Notes: generated by a model not told the origin, from the sequence alone. Shown: positions 42,153-51,844, numbered from the stretch's first letter. The stretch: DNA of 64,000 nucleotides from an uncultured Prevotellaceae bacterium (GCA_902778535.1 CACYYG010000020.1:1-64000); one strand, 5' to 3'. Program-made: numbers and translations.

Positions 42153-44828
42153 TTATTTGGTGAAGAGCCAGTCAACTTCATCGCTGCTCCCTAAGAGACT
42201 GGCATCGCGTGGTTTGATGTTGTCGCTGGTGAATCCGGCCACCATGATGATGCCCTTGGGCAGGCGGATGGAGTGGCGACCGGCGGGGAAGTGGTAGGCG
42301 TGAATATTGACGGGCGGCATCTGCTTGATGACCACGGCGTTGGTGAGCAGTGGCTCAGCCTGTCCGTATTCGTTGCCCGTGGCATCGGTTTCCAGTTTTG
42401 GCACCTTCGCCCACTTCGGGTCATCGTCCTGGAAGAAGCCCACCAGCATTTGCACAGGCTCGGCGGTATCAAAGTCGATGGTTGTGCCCTTTATGCGTGT
42501 GGTGTCGCGATTGAGGACGAGAGCCTGCAGGCTGGCCAGCTCAGGAGCAACGCTGTCCACGGGCGTGTCTTCCCTGTTCTCGAAAAGGAGGGCGTTTTTT
42601 TGTAGGAGTGCGAGTTGAGAGGAGCGAGGTGAGAGAATGGAAACAGCCGCAGGCTTTGCGGGAAGGATGAGCACGTCGGTCTGAGCTACGGGGTGCTTCA
42701 GGCGCTCGATGTTCTGGCGCAGTGCGGCCACCTCGTCCTCATAGACAGGCAGCATTTCGGCCCACGTCTTGAAGTTGCCGTTGTCGCCGCCGACAGGGAT
42801 GCGGCGCTGCGCCGTCTGCATGGAGTTGGCATAGAGATAGGTGGGCTGTGTGAGCTCCACCAACTCGCGCCACCGCTCCACGCTGTTCTCCAGATGGCTC
42901 AAGGCGTTGTCGAGACAATGCATGTCCTTCGTCCACTTGTACTTGAGCGCAAGGCGTGCAGCCAGCACCTTTTGCAGGAAGAATTGTGCAAACAGGTTGT
43001 AGCATGCCATGTCGTTTCCCAGCCGGCGCAGCTCGTCGGCATGGTGTGGCGTGGTCTCCGTCCCGATGCGTTTCATGGCATCGCCGTAGGCTTCTATGGC
43101 TTTCTTTCCATGGGCCACGCATTGCTCTGCAATGTCGAGGGGCAGCTCGCCCTCATGGCGCTCGCCTTTGTAGTCTTTCTCGGCCCATTCTATGAGTTTT
43201 TCGCCTTTGGGACCGCAGCTCTCGTAGAATCCAGGGTAGACGTTGAACTTGTAGGGGTTGACCAGCTGCGCCATCTTCATGCCAAGGAGCAGCGTCTGGC
43301 GGTTGCCCTCAGTAATGCCGAAGCGTCGCAGCAGCTTCGGGGCAATCTCGCCACTCTCGTCGTAGGCTCTCAGCAGGTGAGCTGCGGCCTCCGTGCTGAT
43401 GCCGTAGTAGCCGGCCAGCTGCCGCAGCCAGTAGTCGTTTTCTTTTACAAAGCCTGGTAGTGATGGATGCTTTGTGGAGCCGCGCTCGCTGTTCCAGGCA
43501 TAGCGGCCCCAGGCCTTGTACCACATCCAGTCGCGGTCAATCTGCAAAAGGCGGGAACCGTCGGGCAGACGGTCGGCGGTGTAGGGCCAGTCCCAGTAGG
43601 AGGCCTGCGGGTAGAGGTGGAGACCGTTGGCGTGATGGGCGCTGTGCATGGCCTGTACGGCCTTTTGGATGAACGTCGGCGACGACCAGCGCCACGGCTC
43701 GAGGTTGGCCAGGATGTGCACGTTGTCGATGTGCACGGGCGCAGCGGCGGCCAGTTCGCGGTGTGTCTCGCCCCACGGCCCGCCGGGTTCATACGTCGTC
43801 AACGACTCGCCCGTGTATTTCGACATGGTATAGATGTTGGGATAGAGGGGTAGGGCAGCCTTGAGCACCGCCGGAGCGTAGGTGTCGTGTGAGCGCAGGA
43901 TGATGGGGGGTAAAGAGGTGAGAGCATTGCTGTTTAGTCCGTCCAAGATGCCTGGGATGATGGTTCCGGTCATCCACTCAATGTCGGTGGTGATGCCGTT
44001 CATCGCCTCGCCTAAGCAGATGAGGAAGCCGACGCGAGGGTATTTCCTGACGAAGGCTGCGATGCTTTTGCGTGTATAATCTGAGATGAGCGGCGTGATG
44101 GGGCGGTTGCGGTCCTGCGTTTTCAGACCGTAGTGGTCGGCGAAGGGCTTGCTCAATATAATGTTGTAGAACATCTGGATGACGCGGATGCCGCGACGGT
44201 CGGCTTCGTCGACGAGAAAAGAAAACATTTCTTCGTTTTTCTGCATCGTGGCATCGTCTACCTCGACGGCGAAGGGATAGTCGTCGAGCTTGACCAATGA
44301 CGCAAACGGATGGCCGTTCCACAGATAAACGGTGTTCATGTTGCACGATGCCAGCAGGTCGAGATAGCGCAGCCAGAGCTCGCGGTCGTAGAACCAGGGG
44401 AAGTTCTCGGGCGTGTAGGGATACTCGTAGACGCTATGGCCCGGCAGATAATCCGTTTTCTGCAAGCCTACGCATGCGCCGCGCATCACCATCTTCGGCT
44501 GGTCGGTAATGACGGGTGGCAGCGACTGGAGCGTCGAGTCCTGCTGCCATTCTTCTATTAGGCGGTTGGCACCGTAGATGGCACCAGGGTTGTCGTTGCC
44601 CACGATGCTGATTTGCTTGCCTGTGTGCAAAAGCGAGAAACCCTCGGCGGGCCCGCTGCCAACGATGCTGATGCTGACGGTGAAGTCGCCACTCATATCG
44701 CTCAGTCGCGAGGCGGCGTATTCGGTCTGCGGCGTCTTGTCTTTTATTTTGATCCTAACCTTGCCGAAGGACGGGCCTGCCGTCAGCAAAGAGAAGGCAA
44801 GAACGGCGATGAAATGGCACTTTTTCAT
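42153..44828 (-). CDS. GH67/GH115-like glycoside hydrolase (alpha-glucuronidase type, tentative)
   Basis: An 891-residue secreted protein (signal peptide about 1-22). The N-terminal domain (about 25-110, with ISIVGNDNPGAIYGANRLIEEW) is the GH20b-like fold seen in front of GH20, GH67, GH84 and GH115 catalytic barrels. The barrel follows (RGACVGLQKTDYLPGHSVYE, ASCNMNTVYLWNGHPFASL, GFLICLGEAMNG), then a long helical C-terminal part. I infer an uronic-acid or hexosamine glycosidase; the exact family and substrate are not certain. It overlaps the rhamnosidase gene by 4 bases and precedes the GH2 gene. Confidence 0.6.
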   Translation of the reverse strand: MKKCHFIAVLAFSLLTAGPSFGKVRIKIKDKTPQTEYAASRLSDMSGDFTVSISIVGSGPAEGFSLLHTGKQISIVGNDNPGAIYGANRLIEEWQQDSTLQSLPPVITDQPKMVMRGACVGLQKTDYLPGHSVYEYPYTPENFPWFYDRELWLRYLDLLASCNMNTVYLWNGHPFASLVKLDDYPFAVEVDDATMQKNEEMFSFLVDEADRRGIRVIQMFYNIILSKPFADHYGLKTQDRNRPITPLISDYTRKSIAAFVRKYPRVGFLICLGEAMNGITTDIEWMTGTIIPGILDGLNSNALTSLPPIILRSHDTYAPAVLKAALPLYPNIYTMSKYTGESLTTYEPGGPWGETHRELAAAAPVHIDNVHILANLEPWRWSSPTFIQKAVQAMHSAHHANGLHLYPQASYWDWPYTADRLPDGSRLLQIDRDWMWYKAWGRYAWNSERGSTKHPSLPGFVKENDYWLRQLAGYYGISTEAAAHLLRAYDESGEIAPKLLRRFGITEGNRQTLLLGMKMAQLVNPYKFNVYPGFYESCGPKGEKLIEWAEKDYKGERHEGELPLDIAEQCVAHGKKAIEAYGDAMKRIGTETTPHHADELRRLGNDMACYNLFAQFFLQKVLAARLALKYKWTKDMHCLDNALSHLENSVERWRELVELTQPTYLYANSMQTAQRRIPVGGDNGNFKTWAEMLPVYEDEVAALRQNIERLKHPVAQTDVLILPAKPAAVSILSPRSSQLALLQKNALLFENREDTPVDSVAPELASLQALVLNRDTTRIKGTTIDFDTAEPVQMLVGFFQDDDPKWAKVPKLETDATGNEYGQAEPLLTNAVVIKQMPPVNIHAYHFPAGRHSIRLPKGIIMVAGFTSDNIKPRDASLLGSSDEVDWLFTK

Positions 44829-46888
44829 AGTTTAATGGTGTTTTTGCGATTGGCAACAATGGGATATTCCTTGTCGGCCACGACAAGCGTTCCGCCAGAA
44901 AAGTCACAGCCGACGGTCACTTCCTCGTTGTTCATACTCACGTGGATCATTCCTCTGGGCGTAGGCACATCGCCCTCCATCCACTGCAAGCCGCCGAGGA
45001 CGGGACGCACCTCGAATTCTTCGTAGCCAGGCTTCGTGGGACGCACGCCGAGGAAATAGCGGCCAAGGAGGTAGAGGGGCGAGGCACCCCAGGCGTGGCA
45101 GAGGCTCTTGCCGTAAGGGCGGCCGTACATGGCGAGATGCTCAGTGCCTTTCTCCTCCGGGTTGTATTTCTCCCAGAACGTTGTAGCGCCTTCGCGCAGC
45201 ATACCGCCCCAGTAGGACTTTATCTCCCTGAGCACCTGCTCTTGCTTCTGCATCATGCAGAGCGTCTCTAATTCATAGAAGCGCATGTAGGGTGTGGTGA
45301 TGGGCTCAACGGCGGGGTTTTCCAGCACATTTCCCAGTATCATTCTTTTCTCTTCCTCGGTGGCCAAGCCGTAGAGAATGGCGAACATGTTGGGGAACTT
45401 GGTGATTTGCATATTTAGCACACCGTCTTCAAGGGCGTGGAGGAAGGCGTGGTGCTTGTCGCTCCAAAAGTTCTTATGGATTTTCTCGCGAAGAATAGTG
45501 GCATGGCTATTAAATTGGGAGCTGTCGATGGAAAGGAGGTCAGCGAAGAAGGCTAAAGTCTCAAGAGCTTTGAGGAAAAGAATCTGCTCGAAACAGAGCG
45601 TGCCGCGCTTGTGCATGGGGAAGTCTGTCCAGTCCACGAAGATCCAGTCGTCGGGCTGGCCTTCGGCCATACCGTCGGCATTGGTGCGGCTGAGCACAAA
45701 GTCCATCAGTGTCACCATCTTCGGCCACATCTCGCGCACGAAAGCTTCGTCGCCAGTGTACTGGTAGTAGTCCATAATCGACTTAAACCAATAGAAAGTG
45801 TAGTCCATGATGGTGTTGATATGGGTGGTGACGGGATCCTTGCCGCGCAGCTGGCGGATGGTGCGCTTCACGCACTCGGTGTCGAAATGCAGGTAGTAAT
45901 TCATCAGGTAGCTTTGGATGGCATCGCCGCTCCACACCCAGCGGTCGCGCTTGATGCCGTCCATGAAGAATTCCTGTGTGGTGAGTTCCAACGTCCTGGC
46001 GCTGACCTTCCAAATGTCGTTCAGCTCTTCGTCGTTGCTGCGGAAGGAGCCGCTGTGGCCAGTGTCGAAGGGAGCCATCTCAGCATCGACGGCCACATCG
46101 TCATACCATGTCTCGAAAAAGATGCGGATGAAAACGTAGCGGAAGGCTTTGCTGTCGAGTCGGTAATTGTGCGGCTCTATGCGGTATCGGGTGTCGTATG
46201 AGCTGACGCTGTCCAGCGTCTCGCAGTGCTCGGTGTCAAGCGCCTCCTCACGGCTCTCGCCATAATAGATGTCGGCCGTGCCTCCCTCCAGTCCCTTGAT
46301 TTTCAGACAGCCAAACACCTCTCGCCCGAAGTCATAGAGTCGTCCGCCCAGCATCTGCCCTTTTTCGTCACACCCCTCGTAACCCACAGGCCGCATCTCC
46401 GTTGACGGAATATGGAATAGCGACGGTAGCATGTCGGCGCTGTTGAAGTTCCAACAGCCTGCGGGGACATAAATGCCTGAGCCGTGTGCCACGCCATTCT
46501 CGTCAATCCATATTTTATCCTCGTAGGTTACCTGCCAGCTGCTGTCGGTTTTTACCGTGGGACCGTCGATGAAGATAGTGGGCGGCGTGCCCTGATTCCA
46601 TACCTTGATGCTGATAGTATGCTCGCCTGCAGGAACACTCATATTGTGAAAGCGTTGCAGTTGGCCGTCAATTGAGACATTGAATTGGCCTTCAGCATGG
46701 ATAACAAGATGTTCGCTCTGTTTCAAAGCCACAGTTTTGGTAAACACAACAGTCGGCCAATGCGAGTCCTGCTTCCAGAACGGAGGGAAGAAACTGCCGC
46801 GCTCAGTGCGACGGTTGTTGAACTTGTTGCCCAGCCAGACCTCGAAATCGCCGGGATACCATATCCATGTAGCTTGCATGTCTTTCAC
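44825..46888 (-). CDS. GH78 family alpha-L-rhamnosidase, no signal peptide
   Basis: The 687-residue protein has N-terminal beta domains and the GH78 (alpha/alpha)6 barrel (about 280-600), with FMDGIKRDRWVWSGDA (about 315-330) in the place of the usual DxPxRDERxGWxGD motif that holds the catalytic acid region, LVDWTDFP-type substrate loop (FVDWTDF), WGASPLYLLGRYFLGVRP and a C-terminal beta domain. It starts MKDMQATWIWYPG without a signal peptide, unlike the other enzymes here, so it probably works in the cytoplasm after uptake. It lies 2 bases after the symporter gene. Confidence 0.85.
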   Translation of the reverse strand: MKDMQATWIWYPGDFEVWLGNKFNNRRTERGSFFPPFWKQDSHWPTVVFTKTVALKQSEHLVIHAEGQFNVSIDGQLQRFHNMSVPAGEHTISIKVWNQGTPPTIFIDGPTVKTDSSWQVTYEDKIWIDENGVAHGSGIYVPAGCWNFNSADMLPSLFHIPSTEMRPVGYEGCDEKGQMLGGRLYDFGREVFGCLKIKGLEGGTADIYYGESREEALDTEHCETLDSVSSYDTRYRIEPHNYRLDSKAFRYVFIRIFFETWYDDVAVDAEMAPFDTGHSGSFRSNDEELNDIWKVSARTLELTTQEFFMDGIKRDRWVWSGDAIQSYLMNYYLHFDTECVKRTIRQLRGKDPVTTHINTIMDYTFYWFKSIMDYYQYTGDEAFVREMWPKMVTLMDFVLSRTNADGMAEGQPDDWIFVDWTDFPMHKRGTLCFEQILFLKALETLAFFADLLSIDSSQFNSHATILREKIHKNFWSDKHHAFLHALEDGVLNMQITKFPNMFAILYGLATEEEKRMILGNVLENPAVEPITTPYMRFYELETLCMMQKQEQVLREIKSYWGGMLREGATTFWEKYNPEEKGTEHLAMYGRPYGKSLCHAWGASPLYLLGRYFLGVRPTKPGYEEFEVRPVLGGLQWMEGDVPTPRGMIHVSMNNEEVTVGCDFSGGTLVVADKEYPIVANRKNTIKL

Positions 46889-46890
46889 CT

Positions 46891-48357
46891 TTAAACCTTA
46901 TTGTTTCTAATAATCAAACTGAGCAGGAAGCCCACGAGGAAGATGGCGGTGGTGCCAAGAACGATGGCCAGATATTCGTGCAGGTGTGGACCGGGAAGGT
47001 TCCATACGCCGGCCAGCGAAACCCAGGCAATGACAATAATGCCTACGACAACACCAATAGCGGCTGCCCCTCGGCTGATGCGGCGCGGCATGATGCCCAG
47101 AAAGAAAAGTCCCAGCATACCGCCAGAGAAAATGCTGCTGAGTATCCACCAGGCGTCGATGATGCTCTTCACCCCCAGCATGGCAATGGCCACGATGATA
47201 CCTAACACACCGACGACGACGCTCGACAGACGGAGCACAAACACATGGTGATGCTCTGTGACATTGCGGGCCAAGGGTTTCACGTAGTCGGTCAGGATGA
47301 CGGTGGCTGCTGAGGTGATGCTCGTCGACACGGTGCTCATGCCTGCAGCAAAGATGCTGGCGATGAGCAGGCCGCGCAGGCCGACGGGCAGGCTGTTAAC
47401 GATGAAATGGGGGAAAATGAAGTCGGGCTTTGCCTGAATCCCGGCAGGCAACGGCGCCACACCGGCAGCGTAGTAGCTGTACAAAGCTGTGCCGATGAGG
47501 AAGAAAAGGGCAGATACTGGAATGAAGAGATAACCGCCGAAAAGTGCCGAGAAACGCGCGTCTTTGTCGCTCTTCGCCGCGTGATAGCGCTGCACATAGT
47601 TCTGGTCGATGCCGTAGTTCTGCAGGTTGATGAAAATGCCGTAGATGAGGCAGACCCAGAACGTACTGCTTGTCAGGCTGCTGCCGAAGGAACCTAAGGA
47701 GAACTTGTTGCCTTCGGGAGCGTTGGCAGCCAGTTCGAAAACCTGCCCTGGACCTTCAGGCATGGAGAACAAAAGGATAATCAGGCACACCAAGGCACCG
47801 CCGATAAGAATAAAACCCTGTACGGCGTCGGCCCAGATGACGGCCTTCACGCCGCCGAGCATGGAGTAGAGGATGATGGCCACAGAGGTGGCGATGATGA
47901 CCGTCACCATGTCCCAGCCCATCAGGATGTGCATCGGCATGGCCAGCAGATAGAGGATGCTGCCCATGCGCGCTATCTGTGTCAGCAGGTAGCAGGCGGA
48001 GGCGTAGAAGCGCGCCCATCGTCCGAACTTCTCCTCCAAGAATGAATAAGCCGAGATGCTGCCCCCGCGGCGGTAAAAGGGTACGAAATACTTGGCGGCG
48101 AAGTAGCTGGCCACGGGAATGGACAGGGAAAAGACAAACGCGTTCCAGTTTGATGCGAAAGCCTTGCCTGGATAACCAATATAGCTGATGCTACTGACGT
48201 AAGTGGCGAAGATGCTCATGCCCACTAGCCATCCAGGCAAAGAGCGACCCGCAGCCGTGAACTCAGTGGCCGTGCTGCCCTTCCGGTAGAACGAGCAGCC
48301 GAAGAGCACCACGCCGAGGGTGAAGGCTACAAAGATGATGAGGTCGAGGGTCTGCAT
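46891..48357 (-). CDS. Sodium/solute symporter (SSS family)
   Basis: An inner-membrane symporter of about 488 residues with 13 or so membrane helices and the SSS signatures TLGVVLFGCSFYRKG, SYIGYPGKAFASNW, LLTQIARMGSILYLLAMP and ASIFAAGMSTVSTSITSAATV. ATG 48357 (MQTLDLI) is used because the promoter box at 48384-48391 lies inside the longer reading frame. It starts the operon symporter - GH78 - GH67/115-like - GH2, so it likely imports a released sugar or disaccharide such as a rhamnoside or uronide. Confidence 0.92.
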   Translation of the reverse strand: MQTLDLIIFVAFTLGVVLFGCSFYRKGSTATEFTAAGRSLPGWLVGMSIFATYVSSISYIGYPGKAFASNWNAFVFSLSIPVASYFAAKYFVPFYRRGGSISAYSFLEEKFGRWARFYASACYLLTQIARMGSILYLLAMPMHILMGWDMVTVIIATSVAIILYSMLGGVKAVIWADAVQGFILIGGALVCLIILLFSMPEGPGQVFELAANAPEGNKFSLGSFGSSLTSSTFWVCLIYGIFINLQNYGIDQNYVQRYHAAKSDKDARFSALFGGYLFIPVSALFFLIGTALYSYYAAGVAPLPAGIQAKPDFIFPHFIVNSLPVGLRGLLIASIFAAGMSTVSTSITSAATVILTDYVKPLARNVTEHHHVFVLRLSSVVVGVLGIIVAIAMLGVKSIIDAWWILSSIFSGGMLGLFFLGIMPRRISRGAAAIGVVVGIIVIAWVSLAGVWNLPGPHLHEYLAIVLGTTAIFLVGFLLSLIIRNNKV

Positions 48358-48383
48358 TAGATTCGTGTAGTAAGTAGCAGCTG

Positions 48384-48391
48384 CAAAATTA
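48384..48391 (-). promoter_or_regulatory. Promoter of the symporter-glycosidase operon
   Basis: TAATTTTG on the minus strand, 26 bases before ATG 48357. It decides the symporter start. Confidence 0.7.
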
Positions 48392-48454
48392 GGAATAAAA
48401 AGCGGAAAATGCAATTATTTCAACGGAAAATTTGCCACACTGCGCATTTCTTCG

Positions 48455-48462
48455 TACTTTTG
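48455..48462 (+). promoter_or_regulatory. Promoter of dgt, almost touching the start codon
   Basis: TACTTTTG ends 4 bases before the ATG, so transcription should start at or next to the start codon. Confidence 0.7.
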
Positions 48463-48466
48463 CGCT

Positions 48467-49801
48467 ATGAACTGGACACAGCTTATTTCCAATTGTCGCC
48501 TGGGCCAGGAGCATCGGCATTTAGAGCGACACGACGACCGCACGGAATTCAAGCGCGACTACGACCGCTTGATTTTCTCCGCACCTTTCAGAAGACTGCA
48601 GAACAAGACGCAGGTTTTCCCGTTGCCAGGCAGTATCTTCGTGCACAACCGCCTGACGCACTCGTTGGAAGTGGCATCGGTGGGCATGTCGCTTGGTAAC
48701 GACGTAGCGCGCCATCTGTGTAAGAAAAATCCCGATTTCATCGATGGTTTGATTCCTGAAATCGGGCAGATTGTAGCCACGGCCTGTCTGGCCCACGACT
48801 TGGGCAACCCGCCCTTTGGCCATAGCGGTGAGAAGGCTATCCAGACTTTTTTCAGCGAAGGTGCAGGCCTTGGTCTCAAGGAACGTGTCAGTGCAGAATT
48901 CTGGAGCGACATCACCCGTTTCGACGGCAATGCCAATGCCTTCCGCCTTTTGACCCACAGTTTCAAGGGCCGTCGCAAGGGTGGCTTTGCCATGACCTAC
49001 AGCACGCTGGCCAGCATTGTGAAGTATCCTTTCCCCTCTTATCACGCCACGAAGAAGAAATTCGGTTTCTTCACCTCTGAGCATGATGACTATGTGACAG
49101 TGGCCACGCACCTCGGTATTCCGCGCCTTGACACGGCAGACGGCAGCGAGCGCTGGGCACGCTATCCGTTAGTTTATTTAGTGGAGGCCGCCGACGACAT
49201 CTGCTATGAGATTATGGACTTGGAAGACGCTTACAAGCTGAAGATTCTGTCGTATGAAGAGACGGCAGAACTAATGCTCAGTTTCTTCGATGAAACCGGT
49301 AAAAATCACATCATTCAGCGCATCAGCGACGAGGAACTGAGCGACCCGAATGAGAAGGTGCAGTACCTGCGCGCCTGCGTCATCGGCTTGTTGGAGAATG
49401 AGTGCGCTCATGTGTTTCTTAACCATGAGGAAGCCATTCTTAACGGCACGTTTACCGGTTCGCTTATCGACCATATCAGTGCAACGCCCTGTGCTGCCTA
49501 CCAGCATTGCACCGAGATCAGCCGCGCACGCATTTATAAAAGCCGGCCCGTGCTCGATGTGGAGTTGTCGGGTTACAGAATCATGGCCACGCTGATGGAA
49601 CTGATGATTGAGGCGATTGAGCATCCCGAGCGCTACTACTCGCAGCAGCTGATAGGCCGTGTGAGCAGCCAATACGACATTGAGAACAAAGACCTGGAGA
49701 GCCGTGTCATGGCCGTCATCGACTATATCAGCGGCATGACCGACGTCTATGCCCTCGACGTCTATCAGAAAATCTGCGGTATCAGCCTGCCCATCATTTG
49801 A
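48467..49801 (+). CDS. dgt: Deoxyguanosine triphosphate triphosphohydrolase (dGTPase)
   Basis: Dgt removes triphosphate from dGTP. The 444-residue HD-domain enzyme begins MNWTQLISNCRLGQEHRH, with YDRLIFSAPFRRLQNKTQVFPL, the metal site VHNRLTHSLEVASVG and ACLAHDLGNPPFGHSGE (HD about residues 108-109), and YLVEAADDICYEIMDLED. The start agrees with family N-termini, and the promoter ends 4 bases upstream, so the mRNA is probably leaderless. Divergent from the symporter gene. Confidence 0.93.
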   Translation: MNWTQLISNCRLGQEHRHLERHDDRTEFKRDYDRLIFSAPFRRLQNKTQVFPLPGSIFVHNRLTHSLEVASVGMSLGNDVARHLCKKNPDFIDGLIPEIGQIVATACLAHDLGNPPFGHSGEKAIQTFFSEGAGLGLKERVSAEFWSDITRFDGNANAFRLLTHSFKGRRKGGFAMTYSTLASIVKYPFPSYHATKKKFGFFTSEHDDYVTVATHLGIPRLDTADGSERWARYPLVYLVEAADDICYEIMDLEDAYKLKILSYEETAELMLSFFDETGKNHIIQRISDEELSDPNEKVQYLRACVIGLLENECAHVFLNHEEAILNGTFTGSLIDHISATPCAAYQHCTEISRARIYKSRPVLDVELSGYRIMATLMELMIEAIEHPERYYSQQLIGRVSSQYDIENKDLESRVMAVIDYISGMTDVYALDVYQKICGISLPII

Positions 49802-49898
49802 GCATTGACTTTGGCTTTCTTTAGCAGCTTTCGCCTCTTTATCTTCCTTGCAGAGAGAAAAAGAGGCGAAAAAATTTGGTAGTGGCGCAAAAAAACGC

Positions 49899-49906
49899 TA
49901 CCTTTG
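49899..49906 (+). promoter_or_regulatory. Promoter of tRNA-Gln
   Basis: TACCTTTG with TTTG at 49875-49878, 20 bases apart. Confidence 0.8.
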
Positions 49907-49949
49907 CACCCGATTTTTTGCCGCAGCCATTGTTTCTGCGACAGAATAC

Positions 49950-50020
49950 TGGACGATGGTGTAATGGTAACACTACAGGTTTTGGTTCTGTCATTCCCGG
50001 TTCGAATCCGAGTCGTCCAA
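49950..50020 (+). tRNA. tRNA-Gln (anticodon TTG)
   Basis: Acceptor TGGACGA (49950-49956) pairs with TCGTCCA (50013-50019). The anticodon stem ACAGG/TCTGT encloses the loop TTTTGGT with anticodon TTG, and GGTTCGAATCC is the T arm. The CCA end is not encoded. Confidence 0.93.
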
Positions 50021-50050
50021 CCTTCAGTGAAACTTTGCTGATTATGCAAT

Positions 50051-50076
50051 GCAGCCCCGGCAAATGTCGGGGCTGC
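50051..50076. terminator. Terminator between tRNA-Gln and the nucleoside kinase gene
   Basis: GCAGCCCCG pairs with CGGGGCTGC around an 8-base loop, followed by TTGTT. It lies between convergent transcripts and may serve both. Confidence 0.75.
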
Positions 50077-50091
50077 TTGTTGAACTGCTGT

Positions 50092-51795
50092 TTAATACTC
50101 GAAGGAAGAGCCGCCGAGGAACTCGCGCAAGAGCGACGTTGGCGGTATCTGGTCTTCGGGTATGGGGCGTATGTAGTGCAGGAACTTCAGCAAGCGGTAT
50201 GCCTCGGCATATTCGGGGCAGTTCTCGGGCACCTGCTCCAGCAGCGGCTCTGCCTGGCGCTTGATGACAGCCAGCTCGAAGAGCATGGCCGTGTTGAACA
50301 TCTGGTCGGCGTTCTCCTGATAAGGGAATATCCATCGGTTCTCGCCCTTGCGCACCGACGGCCAGCGGCGTATGGTCTCAACGGCGTTGACGGCGCGGTA
50401 TTTGTTGTCGCGGATGATGCGGCGCAGCAGGCGGTTGTCGGTTGTCGGTATGTAGTTGTGATTGTCGAGCAGCAGCGTAGTGAGTGCCGAAGCGTAGACG
50501 CGGTAGATGAGCTCCTGGGGTATCTGTGCCGTCAGTTCGGGATTCAGCGCGTGGATGCCTTCAACCACGAGTATGTCCTTCGGTCCCATGCGCAGCTTCT
50601 TGCCGCTGGGTTTCGAATATCCCGTGGTAAAGTCATAGCGCGGCAGCTCCACCTCCTCGCCGCGGAACAGTGCGTTGAGCTGCTCGTTGAACAGGTCGAG
50701 GTTCAGGGCGTGCAGGTGCTCATAGTCGTAGTCGCCGGTAGCGTCGCGCGGTGTCTTCTCGCGGTCTACGAAATAATCGTCTAATGAGATGTTGATAGGC
50801 CTGATGCCGTTGACGCCGAGCTGCACGCTGAGACGCTTGCATGTGGTGGTCTTGCCCGACGACGACGGACCGGCGATGAGTACCAGGCGGATGGCGGGCG
50901 ACGTGCGGCGGGCAATGTCGTCGGCTATCTGGCTCATTTTCTTTTCCTGCAATGCCTCGCTGATCTGTATCAGCTGCGAAGAGTAGCCCTTGTCGATGGC
51001 GTCGTTCAGGTCGCCGATGGTGCGCAGTCCCAGGATGTCCTGCCAGCGGTGATGCTCCTTGAATATTCCGAACATCTTGTCCTGCATGATGAGTTCGCCC
51101 AGCTCCTGCGGATTCTGTGCCGACGGCAGGCGCAGCAGCAGGCCGTCGTAGTATTTCTCCAGTCCGAAGAGGTAGAGCTGCCTGGTGTTCGTCAGCATGG
51201 CACCGTAATAGTAGTCGGTGTATCCGTCAAGCGAGTAGTAAGTGGTATAGAGCGAGCCCAGGCTCTTCAGCAGTTTCACCTTCGACAAGGATCCGTTCTC
51301 TTCAAACAGTTTCAGCGCTTCCTCGGTGGTCGTCTCGTGGCGGTGGATGGGCAGTTGCTGGTTGATGAGCTCCTGCATGCGTCGGCGCAGTTGCCCGGCG
51401 TCGTCAAGTGTGACGGGTCGGCACTGCTCCAGCGGGTTCTCGGCCTGTTCGTCGGCCGGCAGTCGAAGGTCTACATAATAGCCGTTGCTCACGGGAATGT
51501 CGATGCTCACGCGGCACTTCGGCCACAGGTCGTGTGCAGCCTTGCACAGCACCATGAACAGCGAGCGGGTGTAGGTGCGCAGCCCCGATGCCGACGTGAT
51601 GTCGAAGAATTCCACGTCTTTGGGCTTATAGGGACGGTAGTGCATACCCTCCACCTTGTTGTTCACGCGGGCAATGATGGGCTCCATCTCCATCTGTACG
51701 CCGGCCAGCTGATAGATTTCCTCCAGTGTGCTGCTCATGGGCACCTCTATGGTCTTGCCATTGTTCTTGCAGCGAATCAGGATACTTTGTTCCAT
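50092..51795 (-). CDS. Nucleoside (uridine) kinase with N-terminal TGS/ThrRS-like domain
   Basis: The 567-residue protein combines an N-terminal TGS-like and threonyl-tRNA-synthetase-like region (about 1-190; IEVPMSSTLEEIY, VNNKVEGMHYRPYKPKDVEF) with a C-terminal uridine kinase/phosphoribulokinase domain (about 285-500): P-loop LIAGPSSSGKTTTCKRLS, INISLDDYFVDREKTPRD and VVEGIHALNP. This build is conserved in Bacteroidetes and clostridia and probably phosphorylates nucleosides for salvage. The role of the synthetase-like part is unknown. Confidence 0.9.
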   Translation of the reverse strand: MEQSILIRCKNNGKTIEVPMSSTLEEIYQLAGVQMEMEPIIARVNNKVEGMHYRPYKPKDVEFFDITSASGLRTYTRSLFMVLCKAAHDLWPKCRVSIDIPVSNGYYVDLRLPADEQAENPLEQCRPVTLDDAGQLRRRMQELINQQLPIHRHETTTEEALKLFEENGSLSKVKLLKSLGSLYTTYYSLDGYTDYYYGAMLTNTRQLYLFGLEKYYDGLLLRLPSAQNPQELGELIMQDKMFGIFKEHHRWQDILGLRTIGDLNDAIDKGYSSQLIQISEALQEKKMSQIADDIARRTSPAIRLVLIAGPSSSGKTTTCKRLSVQLGVNGIRPINISLDDYFVDREKTPRDATGDYDYEHLHALNLDLFNEQLNALFRGEEVELPRYDFTTGYSKPSGKKLRMGPKDILVVEGIHALNPELTAQIPQELIYRVYASALTTLLLDNHNYIPTTDNRLLRRIIRDNKYRAVNAVETIRRWPSVRKGENRWIFPYQENADQMFNTAMLFELAVIKRQAEPLLEQVPENCPEYAEAYRLLKFLHYIRPIPEDQIPPTSLLREFLGGSSFEY

Positions 51796-51836
51796 AATTT
51801 TATAGTTTTAGTTTTCTCGATTGTACTCAGATTGTG

Positions 51837-51844
51837 CAAAGTTA
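51837..51844 (-). promoter_or_regulatory. Promoter of the nucleoside kinase gene
   Basis: TAACTTTG on the minus strand, about 42 bases before the ATG. The rest of 51845-52138 holds the family B array and the tRNA-Thr terminator. Confidence 0.7.

Noticed and set aside
49829-49870. Terminator for dgt
   Set aside because: TTTCGCCTCTTT and AAAGAGGCGAAA pair well, but the 3' side is followed by A-run and TTTGG (the -33 element of tRNA-Gln), not a T-run; left as a hairpin of unclear role.
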